64,000 nt of DNA. Origin: Micromonospora zamorensis (lineage in GTDB: Bacteria; Actinomycetota; Actinomycetes; Mycobacteriales; Micromonosporaceae). Below are positions 7,923 through 14,750 of this stretch, piece by piece (position 1 is the stretch's first letter; each line of letters opens with the position of its first letter). The stretch covers positions 3,162,001 to 3,226,000 of the forward strand of contig NZ_LT607755.1 in the NCBI RefSeq assembly GCF_900090275.1, read 5' to 3'. Position numbers and translations under genes: made by a program. The notes beneath the pieces were generated by a model that was not told where the DNA came from, made no database searches, and saw nothing but the letters and a program-made list of their open reading frames with translations.

Positions 7923-8864
7923 TCAGGTCGTCACGGCGGCGAGGCCGATGCCGCTGCGGGCGAGCCACTGGCCGGCCCGGGCGAACCGGGCGGCCCGCTT
8001 CTGTGCGTCGGTGCCGGTGTCGCCGCCGGGCCAGCCGTCGTCGTCGAACGTCTCGACGGGGACCACCCAGACGGCGACCACCCGGTGTCGTCGCCGGACG
8101 TCGTCCGGTGCGGGCACGTCCAGGCCCAGCTCCTCGGCGCGGGCCCGCACCAGGCGGGTCTCGACGAGCAGGTCGGCCAGGGAGAAGCCCTGGTCGCGGA
8201 TCAGCACGGCGGCGGCGAACGGCAGCGGACGCGGGGTCGGTGGGGCGGCTGGCGGCGCCGCGTAGCGCAGCTTCACCGTGGCCCCCGAGGCCTGCCCGCG
8301 CATCCGCGTCACCAGGTCGCCGGCGTTCGCCGCGCCGACACCCGCGAGCAACCGGTCCAGGTGCGCGTCGGTGAACGCGGCCGGCTGGTGCAACCCGGCC
8401 CGCAGGCGGGCCACCAGCCGGCTCCGGCGCTCGGTCTCCAGTTGCGCCGGGTCGGCCGGCAACGCGCCCAGGTCGGCGACGATCTGCGGATCCACGTCGA
8501 AGGCGGGCACCGCCACGTCGAGGTCCTCGACCCGGTCCCGGGCGGCGCTGGTCCGCACCACCAGGCTGCCCCGCCACAACGCGTCGATCCGCAGCGCTGC
8601 ACCGCCGAGCCCGTGCAGGCGCACCCGCAGCTCGGTGCGGGTGGTGCCAGCGGAGCCCAGCCACTCCCCCTCGGCCACCGTGACGGGAGCGGCGGCGAAG
8701 CCGAGGGTCAGCTCGTCGAAGACCGCCGCGTACGGTGGCGCGACCGGCATCGCCTCGGTGTCGTAGGCGGCCTCGACCAGGTGCGCCAGGGACGCGTCAT
8801 CGAAGAGCGCGGCGCGGGTGCCCGGATCGGCCAACCGCACCAGCACTCCGTCGACGAAGTCCAC
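7923..8864 (-). CDS. Unknown protein heading the tail operon, 313 aa
   Basis: The start is placed at GTG 8864-8862 because GGGGAGG lies seven bases upstream; an upstream start at 8897 would add 11 Arg/Gly residues. The sequence begins VDFVDGVLVRLADPG and shows no signal peptide. A proline-rich break (APPAAPPTPRPLP) near residues 209-221 separates two parts. The C-terminal region (VVAVWVVPVETFDDDGWPGG) ends in a helix. It lies 39 bases ahead of the sheath gene and is probably the first cistron after the repeat element at 9077-9128. I recognise no family. A tail-terminator or assembly role is a contextual guess. Confidence 0.55.
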   Translation of the reverse strand: MDFVDGVLVRLADPGTRAALFDDASLAHLVEAAYDTEAMPVAPPYAAVFDELTLGFAAAPVTVAEGEWLGSAGTTRTELRVRLHGLGGAALRIDALWRGSLVVRTSAARDRVEDLDVAVPAFDVDPQIVADLGALPADPAQLETERRSRLVARLRAGLHQPAAFTDAHLDRLLAGVGAANAGDLVTRMRGQASGATVKLRYAAPPAAPPTPRPLPFAAAVLIRDQGFSLADLLVETRLVRARAEELGLDVPAPDDVRRRHRVVAVWVVPVETFDDDGWPGGDTGTDAQKRAARFARAGQWLARSGIGLAAVTT

Positions 8865-9076
8865 CGCACGGCCTCCCCGCTGCCCGCGCCGGTGCACAGT
8901 GCCCGGCTCGGCACGAGGATCGCGAAGGGCCCGTCACCGGACCGTCACCGCCACCGTCACCGTGGCCCGCCGCCGCCGGGACTGTCGGAAACTGAGCACC
9001 CGCACAGCTCTCCGCAGCCCCTGCCGTCCGTCCTCAACGGCGGCAGGGCGCGGCGGGGCCCGAGGAGGTCCTGCTC

Positions 9077-9128
9077 ATGAGCGTGATACCTCACAGTCAT
9101 ATTGATGCCTCACAGTCATCACGCTCAT
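9077..9128. promoter_or_regulatory. Operator-like nested inverted and direct repeats
   Basis: Perfect 11-base inverted arms ATGAGCGTGAT (9077-9087) and ATCACGCTCAT (9118-9128) enclose two copies of GAT(A/G)CCTCACAGTCAT (9085-9100 and 9104-9119), which differ at one base and start 19 bases apart. The element lies about 215 bases upstream of the first tail-operon gene and 60 bases beyond the barstar stop. The helical-phase repeat spacing (19 bases, under two turns) suggests cooperative binding of a regulator. It is the only clear regulatory candidate for the tail operon. Confidence 0.5.
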
Positions 9129-9186
9129 CCGCGCATGCGCCTCCGACTGCCCTCACCCACCGTGAGACACCCTCCGCGCGAGCCGG

Positions 9187-9558
9187 CTAGCGGTCGGCGG
9201 GCGAAGCTCCGTGCAGGACCACACGGAGAGGATGTGGGGCGCTGGTGGCGAGATCGCCGAACACGGCGAGCAGCAGGGCGTACTGACCGGCCGGCTCGTC
9301 AACGAGCAACTCGCCGGCGTCAATGATCAGCAGGGTGAGCGGGCCGGCGTCCAGCCGGTCCCGGAGCACGTCGGCGAGGGCGTCCCAGGTGCTCCCCAGG
9401 TGCGCCGGTAGGGCCAGCGCACCGGCCAACGCGGCGAAGAGCGCGGGCCGGGTTCGAGCTGCTCCACCGGACAGCACCACCGCGCCGGGCAGCTCCGGGA
9501 CGGCGTCGCGGCAGACCGTCAACCAGTCGGGCAGCCGACCGTCGTCCTCGTCGTACAT
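9187..9558 (-). CDS. Barstar-family ribonuclease inhibitor
   Basis: 123 aa from ATG 9558-9556. Barstar proteins bind the active site of barnase-type RNases and protect the producer cytoplasm. The core is present: a VVLSGGAARTRPALFAAL strand-helix, then ALALPAHLGSTWDALADVLRD, the signature helix with the Trp-Asp pair. An LLIIDAGELL strand and a C-terminal strand (LRVVLHG) follow. The family is normally about 90 aa, so this carries some N-terminal extension. It lies directly downstream of a barnase-type gene on the same strand, the classic toxin/immunity arrangement, separated by a strong hairpin. Confidence 0.85.
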   Translation of the reverse strand: MYDEDDGRLPDWLTVCRDAVPELPGAVVLSGGAARTRPALFAALAGALALPAHLGSTWDALADVLRDRLDAGPLTLLIIDAGELLVDEPAGQYALLLAVFGDLATSAPHPLRVVLHGASPADR

Positions 9559-9591
9559 CAGGTTTCTCCTGGTCTGGCTTGTGCGACGATG

Positions 9592-9627
9592 CCGGGGGCC
9601 GGCCGGACGCAGCCGGCCGGCCCCCGG
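9592..9627 (-). terminator. Strong GC hairpin between RNase and barstar genes
   Basis: Perfect 15-base arms (CCGGGGGCCGGCCGG and its complement) with a six-base loop ACGCAG, beginning five bases past the RNase stop and ending 34 bases before the barstar start. It is not followed by a T run on the minus strand, which is usual for actinomycete terminators. It should separate or attenuate expression of the two genes. Confidence 0.7.
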
Positions 9628-9631
9628 TCGG

Positions 9632-10099
9632 TCAGAGCCGGTAGAAGTCGGTGTAGTGGTTGGGTGAGAACCAGGTGACCCCGGTGCTGCGGTTCACCAC
9701 GATCCGGTACGCGTCCCGGGCGGCGCCCTGGGTCCGCGGGTAGACGTCGTACTCGTAGTAGGTGGCGTTGGTCGGCAGTTGACCCTCGTAGTTGTAGAAC
9801 CGGCCGCCGGCGAAGTTGGATTTGCCGCCGCTCCAGGAATACCAGCCGCGGCTGGTCGGGAAGCCCTTGGCGGACCAACCCGAGCGGGCGGTACGGGCGT
9901 CCGCACAGCGGCTGACATTGCAGGAGCTGTAGACCGCCGCCGAGGCGGAGTCGGTCAACTGCGGGGCCACCACGGACGGGCCGACCAGCGCGGCGGCGAC
10001 CATGGTGAGGAGCAGGGCGAGAGTGGTGGTACGCCGGCGGATCGCGCCGAGCGTGGCCAACGGGGACACGGGGGTGGACACAGGCTGCCTCCAGACCAT
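9632..10099 (-). CDS. Secreted barnase/RNase Sa-type ribonuclease
   Basis: 155 aa precursor: a long basic N-region, a hydrophobic core (TLALLLTMVAAALVG) and an alanine-rich exit (SASAA) near residue 54 form a Sec signal peptide. The mature domain of about 100 aa has the microbial guanyl-specific RNase pattern: NYEGQLPTNATYYEYDVYP with the catalytic Glu, RTQGAARDAYRIVV with the two catalytic Arg, and SPNHYTDFYRL with the catalytic His. A Cys pair (SSCNVSRC) sits at the mature N-terminus. It would cleave RNA outside the cell; the adjacent barstar protects the producer. A later GTG at 10081 is an alternative start. Confidence 0.88.
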   Translation of the reverse strand: MVWRQPVSTPVSPLATLGAIRRRTTTLALLLTMVAAALVGPSVVAPQLTDSASAAVYSSCNVSRCADARTARSGWSAKGFPTSRGWYSWSGGKSNFAGGRFYNYEGQLPTNATYYEYDVYPRTQGAARDAYRIVVNRSTGVTWFSPNHYTDFYRL

Positions 10100-10308
10100 C
10101 CAGTCGATCGATCCGCATCACTGTCGGATCAACCCCAGTCTCACCGTTGCTGGTCGACGGCGACAGCCCCCGTCGCCCCAACTGCGCCACAATGCTCGGT
10201 GAACCCCGCACGACCCTCCGCCCTCGTGGTCCCTGACGGCGTGGCTACGGGCAAATCGGTCATCGGTTGTTAGCGTGAGACGCGGATCCGCGACCGTGGA
10301 GGGGTGCC

Positions 10309-11130
10309 ATGACGGACGCCCCCGATGGGAGGCCGAGGCCCGCGGACCAGTGGCGACACCGGGGCGTTCGGGGGCTGACCATCGCCCGCGACGCGAGCGT
10401 CCGCGGTTGGCGGTGGTGGGCGCGGCACTGGGATCGACTGGTCGCGGCCCTCCAGGACGAGGCGCCCGTCGGCTCCGGCGCGGCCCCGTCGCCCTCCGGC
10501 CCCCTCGTGGAGCAGCGCGACGCGCCCCGGCTGATCGCGGTCCCGGCACGCGGATACGTGTACTCGTTCCACATCCGCGCCACCTTTGCCTGGTCGTCGT
10601 CGACAAGCCTGCGCTCCGAGGTGCTGAGCTGGTACGTGCAGTACTTCCAGCCCAACGCGATCCAACGGCTGACCCGGCTCGCCGCCGACGCCGCCCGGAA
10701 TCTGCCGCCGCATCGCGCGGCTGACCTGGAGGTGGCGTTGCGGCAGGCGCTCGCCGACGATCCGGAGTGGTCCTACCAGCGGGGTGACATCGTCATCACC
10801 TGCCGCCCCGACGCCGCCGTCCGGCTCGACGAGCGGATCATGCCGGCGCTCCAACCACACGTCGACCGGCTGCTCGAACTGGAGTACCAGTTCGACGAGC
10901 AGGTGCGCAAAGCCCGGTACGCCGAGGAACTGAGCCGCCAGTGGGCGACGCTCCTGAACACCCACGCCGACGACCAGGACGTCGCCGACGCCCGCGACCA
11001 CATGCTCACCACTCAGCGGGAAGCCGCCCGCTGGATCACCGAACTCCTACGCCGCCACGCCGAACACACGGCAGACGCGGTGAGCAGCCCACTGATCCCG
11101 CCACAACAGAGCCGCCCCAGCCCTGACTAA
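10309..11130 (+). CDS. Hypothetical helical protein, 273 aa
   Basis: ATG start with GGAGGGG six bases upstream. Residues about 76-215 contain a beta-rich entry (YVYSFHIRATFAWSS) and then long charged helices (LTRLAADAARNLPPHR, LLELEYQFDEQVRKARYAEELSRQW). This strand-then-helix order recalls SPFH/band-7-like proteins without a membrane anchor, but I cannot assign the family firmly. Trp-rich segment near residues 33-41 (GWRWWARHW). It is transcribed away from the RNase gene; the 209-base gap between them holds both promoters. Function unknown. Confidence 0.6.
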   Translation: MTDAPDGRPRPADQWRHRGVRGLTIARDASVRGWRWWARHWDRLVAALQDEAPVGSGAAPSPSGPLVEQRDAPRLIAVPARGYVYSFHIRATFAWSSSTSLRSEVLSWYVQYFQPNAIQRLTRLAADAARNLPPHRAADLEVALRQALADDPEWSYQRGDIVITCRPDAAVRLDERIMPALQPHVDRLLELEYQFDEQVRKARYAEELSRQWATLLNTHADDQDVADARDHMLTTQREAARWITELLRRHAEHTADAVSSPLIPPQQSRPSPD

Positions 11131-11163
11131 TCCCGCCCCCCTCGCGCCTTCCGGTCGCGTCAA

Positions 11164-11223
11164 GATCACTTGATGGTGAGTAGTTGTTTGGGGCTGTCGG
11201 CAATTTCTAAGCATCAAGTGATC
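11164..11223. repeat. 12-base inverted repeat GATCACTTGATG...CATCAAGTGATC
   Basis: Perfect 12-base arms at 11164-11175 and 11212-11223 separated by 36 bases, in the AT-richer gap between the 273-aa gene and the GntR gene. The loop is too long for a simple terminator. It may be a shared 3' hairpin for the two convergent genes, a recombination footprint or a dispersed repeat. Confidence 0.6.
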
Positions 11224-11321
11224 GTGGGCGAGTGCGGCCTCGAATTTCCTGGCAGGCTGGCCACCAAAGCTCATTCGGCAGTGCATCCTCGTGCCGCTGC
11301 AGGTCGGACAAGAGCCGCTAC

Positions 11322-11561
11322 CTAAGGCTCCCGCATCCAGGTCTTGGGGTCAGTCACGAAGACACCCTTGCCCTGCTGCCGCCGAATCACCCGCAGCGCC
11401 TCCAGCCGGGCGTAGGCCATCTGCACGGTCCCGTGGCTGACGTCGTAGCGAGCACGCAGCTCAGCAATTGAGGGCAGCTTGTCCCCCGGCTTCAACCTCT
11501 TCGACCTGACGTCGGCGATCACATCATCGGCGATGCGCCAGTAATCCGGCACTTCTCGCAT
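11322..11561 (-). CDS. Small GntR-family transcriptional regulator
   Basis: 79 aa from ATG 11561-11559 (MREVPDYWRIADD). It is essentially a lone GntR winged-helix domain: VIADVRSKRLKPGDKLPSIAELRARYDVSHGTV is the diagnostic helix-turn-helix, and GKGVFVTDP is the wing. There is no room for an effector-binding domain, so it belongs with the short GntR proteins that act as constitutive or partner-dependent regulators. It is divergent from a DivIVA-like gene, and identical 15-base repeats in the gap between them are candidate operators. Confidence 0.85.
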   Translation of the reverse strand: MREVPDYWRIADDVIADVRSKRLKPGDKLPSIAELRARYDVSHGTVQMAYARLEALRVIRRQQGKGVFVTDPKTWMREP

Positions 11562-11566
11562 GGCAC

Positions 11567-11676
11567 TCCTCGCGTGGCAACCCGATTTGATCACACCGCG
11601 ACGCGCCTAACAAGCAGCGTTGACTCATCTGACATGTCTAGCTATGTTGATTCCGAGCCGATCCTCGCGTGGCAAC
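11567..11676. promoter_or_regulatory. Direct-repeat candidate operator in the GntR/DivIVA gap
   Basis: TCCTCGCGTGGCAAC occurs exactly at 11567-11581 and 11662-11676, 95 bases apart. The first copy is six bases upstream of the GntR start. The 313-base gap also holds GACATGTC at about 11632. Otherwise I see no gene there. Autoregulation by the small GntR protein is the simplest reading. Confidence 0.45.
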
Positions 11677-11874
11677 GAGTTCGGCTCATCCCCTCGGTCG
11701 GGGCGGGTGCGTGCGCCCGTCCCGACCCACCGGACTGCTCTGCTGGCGTACCGCTGAATTGGGCTGCGGCGGCGGAGCGGGCGGGTCGCCCGCGGCCCCC
11801 GAGCGGACGGCCCGCCCTTCCAGACCCACCACAAGGACCTTTCGCGCTTCCGCCTGCCCTCAGAAAGGACCGTC

Positions 11875-12168
11875 GTGGCTCAGGTGTATCGAGGTGGCCA
11901 GCCCTACCCCGCCGGCTACCCAGGCAGGTTGACGCCGCACGAGGTGCGGACCCGCGCGTTCGCCGCGTGCCGGCGCGGTGTCGACCCCGATGAGGTACGC
12001 GAGTTCCAGGCCCGGGTGGCCGACGAGCTGGCCATGCTCAACGAGACGGTGCGGCTGCTCAGCCAGGAGAACGACCGGATCAAGCGGGCGCTGCGCGACT
12101 GGCAGACCATGCACGCGCGGGAGTGCCCGCCACCGCAGGAGCACCACCACAACTCCGGCCGCTGGTGA
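11875..12168 (+). CDS. DivIVA-domain protein, short
   Basis: 97 aa, GTG start with AGAAAGGA upstream. Residues 19-75 are a DivIVA N-terminal domain: LTPHEVRTRAFAACRRGVDPDEVREFQ followed by a coiled coil (VADELAMLNETVRLLSQENDRIKRAL). DivIVA/Wag31 proteins mark curved membrane and organise polar growth, but they are two to three times longer. This one ends soon after the first coil with a His-rich tail (EHHHN). Its stop overlaps the next start (GTGA). Short DivIVA-like proteins next to GntR regulators recur in actinomycete accessory regions; their role is not known to me. Confidence 0.75.
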   Translation: MAQVYRGGQPYPAGYPGRLTPHEVRTRAFAACRRGVDPDEVREFQARVADELAMLNETVRLLSQENDRIKRALRDWQTMHARECPPPQEHHHNSGRW

Positions 12169-12443
12169 CCGCGCGTCCCTCCCCCGGCGACCTGCTTGTC
12201 ATCGACGGCGGGGCCTCGGTGCAGTTCGCCGGCGATCGCGCCCTGACCCTCCGCGTCGTCTCAGTCTGCGACCGGCCGACGTACCAGGGCTGGGTCTGGC
12301 TGACCGGCTACGTCCTCAATCGCCGAGGCAACGCAACCGCCAAACGCGAGGTCTACGTCCAACTCGCCGGCCTTCGCCCCGCTCCCGCACTCGCCACACC
12401 AACTCGGGGCAGACAGGGCCTTCACCTCCGAAGCATTCGCTGA
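12165..12443 (+). CDS. Hypothetical small protein paired with the DivIVA-like gene
   Basis: 92 aa starting at GTG 12165, which overlaps the DivIVA-like stop by four bases and fixes the start. It is beta-rich: DLLVIDGG, LTLRVVSV, WVWLTGYVLN and KREVYVQLAGL. That suggests a small barrel. No known family. Its end is duplicated in decayed form at about 13723-13810, so the two genes move or duplicate as a unit. Confidence 0.6.
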   Translation: MTARPSPGDLLVIDGGASVQFAGDRALTLRVVSVCDRPTYQGWVWLTGYVLNRRGNATAKREVYVQLAGLRPAPALATPTRGRQGLHLRSIR

Positions 12444-12496
12444 GCGACGCTGCCTCTGCTCGTCGCGCTCAGCACCACACGCCGAAACTGAAAGCA

Positions 12497-13387
12497 TCAC
12501 GGGGCAGTTGCTGGGCCCTTTCGCTGCCACCACGCCGTGAACAGGGTGGCCACCTGAGCCTTGATTTCCTCGGCGACGAGCCCTTGGCCGTGACCCATCA
12601 GCGGCACGAGAGCGTGCTGGTAGACGTCCCGGTGCCGTTCAACCGATGGGCAGGCGAACACGGCCAGCATGCGGAGCACGCGCACGGTGTCCGCACCCAG
12701 AAGGGGGAAGTGGGCGTCCAGTAGCCGCGTCAGAGCCGACCACACCCTGTCGACGACGAGGTTGACGACAGCGTCCTTCAACTGGCCGGCGATGCGGCCT
12801 GTGAGGTGATTCGACAGCGCATTCTTGAGGGCCTGCTTGGCCGTGTCGGCGACAAGGCCGATGGTTTTGTTGACCTTCTCGATCAACTGGATCAGCGCCA
12901 CCAGCAGACTGCACCAGCCGTGACTGGCCAGACCCTTCTTGATTTCGCGGGCGGTTTGCTCATTCCGAACGAGTTTGCCGATGCCCTCCGAGATCTCTTT
13001 CCCTGAATGCGCCATGATCTCATCGGCGAGAATGTTGATCCGCCCGTTGTCGAACGACAGCACAGCCTTGTCGTTGACGTCGAAGTCCCGTTCAAGCCCG
13101 CCCTCGGTCCTGGGACGGGGGTCCGTAGCCCACAGGTGATCAGCAAGGTCCAGACGAGCAAGATCGACTAACTGCTGCCGATTGTTCGCATTGAACCCCA
13201 GCTTCCCGGCGGGCCCCTTCTTGATCTTGCGTCTGAGCGTGCGTCGCCGCTCGTCGCGTACGGCTGGGGGCTCGACGGCGAGCGTCGCCCATCCACCCCA
13301 ACCATGCAGCGAGCCACCACAGCCTGAGCACTCGCAACCTGGATTCTGGGCATTCGCGCAATTCAGTCGATGCGTGTTCACAGCCAT
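12497..13387 (-). CDS. Orphan cysteine-rich protein, 296 aa
   Basis: ATG at 13387-13385. Residues 10-23 carry clustered cysteines (C-x7-C-x-C-x2-C followed by GG), which look like a metal-binding knuckle, then LHGWGGW. A basic stretch (RRRTLRRKIKKG) precedes a long helical region with repeated short hydrophobic blocks (WCSLLVALIQLIEKV, AVVNLVVDRVWSALTRLL). Base composition is visibly less G+C-rich than in its neighbours. The gene is bracketed by an intact and a decayed copy of the DivIVA-like module on the opposite strand. I recognise no family. A defence or mobile-element cargo gene is possible but unproven. Confidence 0.6.
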   Translation of the reverse strand: MAVNTHRLNCANAQNPGCECSGCGGSLHGWGGWATLAVEPPAVRDERRRTLRRKIKKGPAGKLGFNANNRQQLVDLARLDLADHLWATDPRPRTEGGLERDFDVNDKAVLSFDNGRINILADEIMAHSGKEISEGIGKLVRNEQTAREIKKGLASHGWCSLLVALIQLIEKVNKTIGLVADTAKQALKNALSNHLTGRIAGQLKDAVVNLVVDRVWSALTRLLDAHFPLLGADTVRVLRMLAVFACPSVERHRDVYQHALVPLMGHGQGLVAEEIKAQVATLFTAWWQRKGPATAP

Positions 13388-13570
13388 CCGCAGCCCGCCG
13401 ATCGGCTCGCCGTCGCTTGGGGTGAAGCACCAATAACCCTAAGTACCTGGCTGGGCGCTGCCAATCCGGTCCTGTCGCTGAAGATCCGGCATTCCGCCAT
13501 TTCAGCGAGAGGCCTTAGCTGCCAGACGGGTGCGCGCGCCGCCTGCATCCAATGATGGTGTCGGATTTCT

Positions 13571-13830
13571 GATGGACGTGGCCGAAACAATCTGCAGGCC
13601 GGACGCCGACAAGCTGGCCCATGCTCAACGAGACGCTACGGCTGCTCAGCCAGACCGACCGGATCCAGCGGGCGGGGCGCTGCAGGACTGGCACACAATG
13701 CACGTCGTACCACGGCTAGATGTGGCTGCCCGACTACGTGCTCAACCGTCGCGGCGAGGCGACCGCCAAGCGCGAGATCTACGTCCAACTCGCCAGCCTC
13801 AAACCGGCTCGCGCTCCTGACACCACGGCT
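13571..13830 (+). pseudogene. Decayed duplicate of the DivIVA-like/partner gene pair
   Basis: Bases 13604-13700 align by eye with the coiled-coil part of the DivIVA-like gene (12018-12116), sharing GCTGGCC(C)ATGCTCAACGAGACG, GGCTGCTCAGCCAG and GACTGGCA. Bases 13723-13810 then align with the end of the partner gene (12295-12390), sharing AACGCGAGnTCTACGTCCAACTCGCC with minor changes. About 180 bases between the two matches are missing, and small indels and an in-frame TAG break the frame. The remainder of 13388-13895 shows no gene. Confidence 0.75.
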
Positions 13831-13895
13831 CGCCGCGCCGCGCTGGGCGCTCGCCCGCTGGCACCGGGACAACCAGGTGGTGCGTTTTCGCTGGT

Positions 13896-14465
13896 CTAGC
13901 CGCCGAAGCTCAGCGCCTGCCGCAGATCCACGTCCAGGCTCTCGTTGTACTGCGGGTCGGGCTCAGCCCCGCCAGCGCTGAGGACGGTGCTGAAGAAGCA
14001 TCTGGCGCCAACGGCGAGGATCACGCGGAAGATGTCCGCGTCATCGAGACCGTGAGCCCGCAGGCCGGCAACGTCGGCCTCGGTGATGGAGTTCGCGTTG
14101 GCCGCGGCCTTCCCGGCGAAGTTGACGACTGCGACCTCCTGCGCGGAGAGACCAGCGTCGCCGTGGTCTGACGCGATGGCGGCGACGGTCGACGCGTCGA
14201 AGAACTTGTCGCGTAGGACCTTTCCATGAGCCAGGCCGCAGTAGGAGGACTTCAGGGCCCGGGCCGCGGCGAGGGTCGCCAACTCATAGCGACGCAGCTC
14301 CATCCCGGCCTTCACCGCACCGTTGAGCTGCTGCCATGCCTGGTACACCGCCGGGCTGTGGGCGAACAACCTGGTGTAGTTGGGCAGGTAGCCCATCGCC
14401 TTCGTGTCCGTATCGAACATCCGCTCGGTGTCCGGCGACTGCTCTGCCTGCTGCAGAAAACTCAT
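13896..14465 (-). CDS. Carboxymuconolactone decarboxylase/AhpD-like protein
   Basis: 189 aa from ATG 14465 (MSFLQQAEQSPDTERMFDTD). The fold family is helical and includes peroxidase-like AhpD proteins. Here the active-site stretch is SSYCGLAHGKVL near residue 78, with one Cys and the conserved His but not the CxxC pair of true AhpD. It therefore fits the single-Cys CMD branch. A GYLPNYTRLFAHSP motif and LSAQEVAVVNFAGK segment are also typical. It ends with an Asp/Leu-rich helix. Substrate unknown; antioxidant or decarboxylase activity is a family-level guess. No operon partner. Confidence 0.75.
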   Translation of the reverse strand: MSFLQQAEQSPDTERMFDTDTKAMGYLPNYTRLFAHSPAVYQAWQQLNGAVKAGMELRRYELATLAAARALKSSYCGLAHGKVLRDKFFDASTVAAIASDHGDAGLSAQEVAVVNFAGKAAANANSITEADVAGLRAHGLDDADIFRVILAVGARCFFSTVLSAGGAEPDPQYNESLDVDLRQALSFGG

Positions 14466-14570
14466 CCAACTCCTCCCCATGCTTGACCGGAGACGGTACG
14501 CCGTTGGGACTGCGGACGCTGTCGGGAAATCGGCCGTGCACGGGGCGTGATCGTCGTCCACCGGCCACAG

Positions 14571-14750
14571 CTAGCCGAATTGTCGGAGCTGCGCGATCGG
14601 GTCGACCGCAATGGGTACAGGCTGCGGTGGGCCATCGATGAACAACTGCCATCCGGGCGGCGGCGCGGGCCACGACGGATCGGGTTGCCAGCCAGCCGGC
14701 GGTATCCAACCTTCGGGAGCCGCTGGCAACCGGGCGGGGCATTGAACACA
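14571..14750 (-). pseudogene. In-frame Trp/Pro-rich extension after the Mrr-like stop
   Basis: Directly after the TGA of the Mrr-like gene, the same frame stays open for 59 codons to a TAG at 14573-14571. It reads as protein: EGWIPPAGWQPDPSWPAP, then PPGWQLFIDG, a repeated PxGW(x)PDPSWP motif common in actinomycete membrane or restriction-like proteins. The simplest readings are a C-terminal domain cut off by a nonsense mutation, or a remnant of another gene. Translation from an internal TTG is possible but lacks a ribosome site. The rest of 14466-14570 is empty. Confidence 0.4.
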
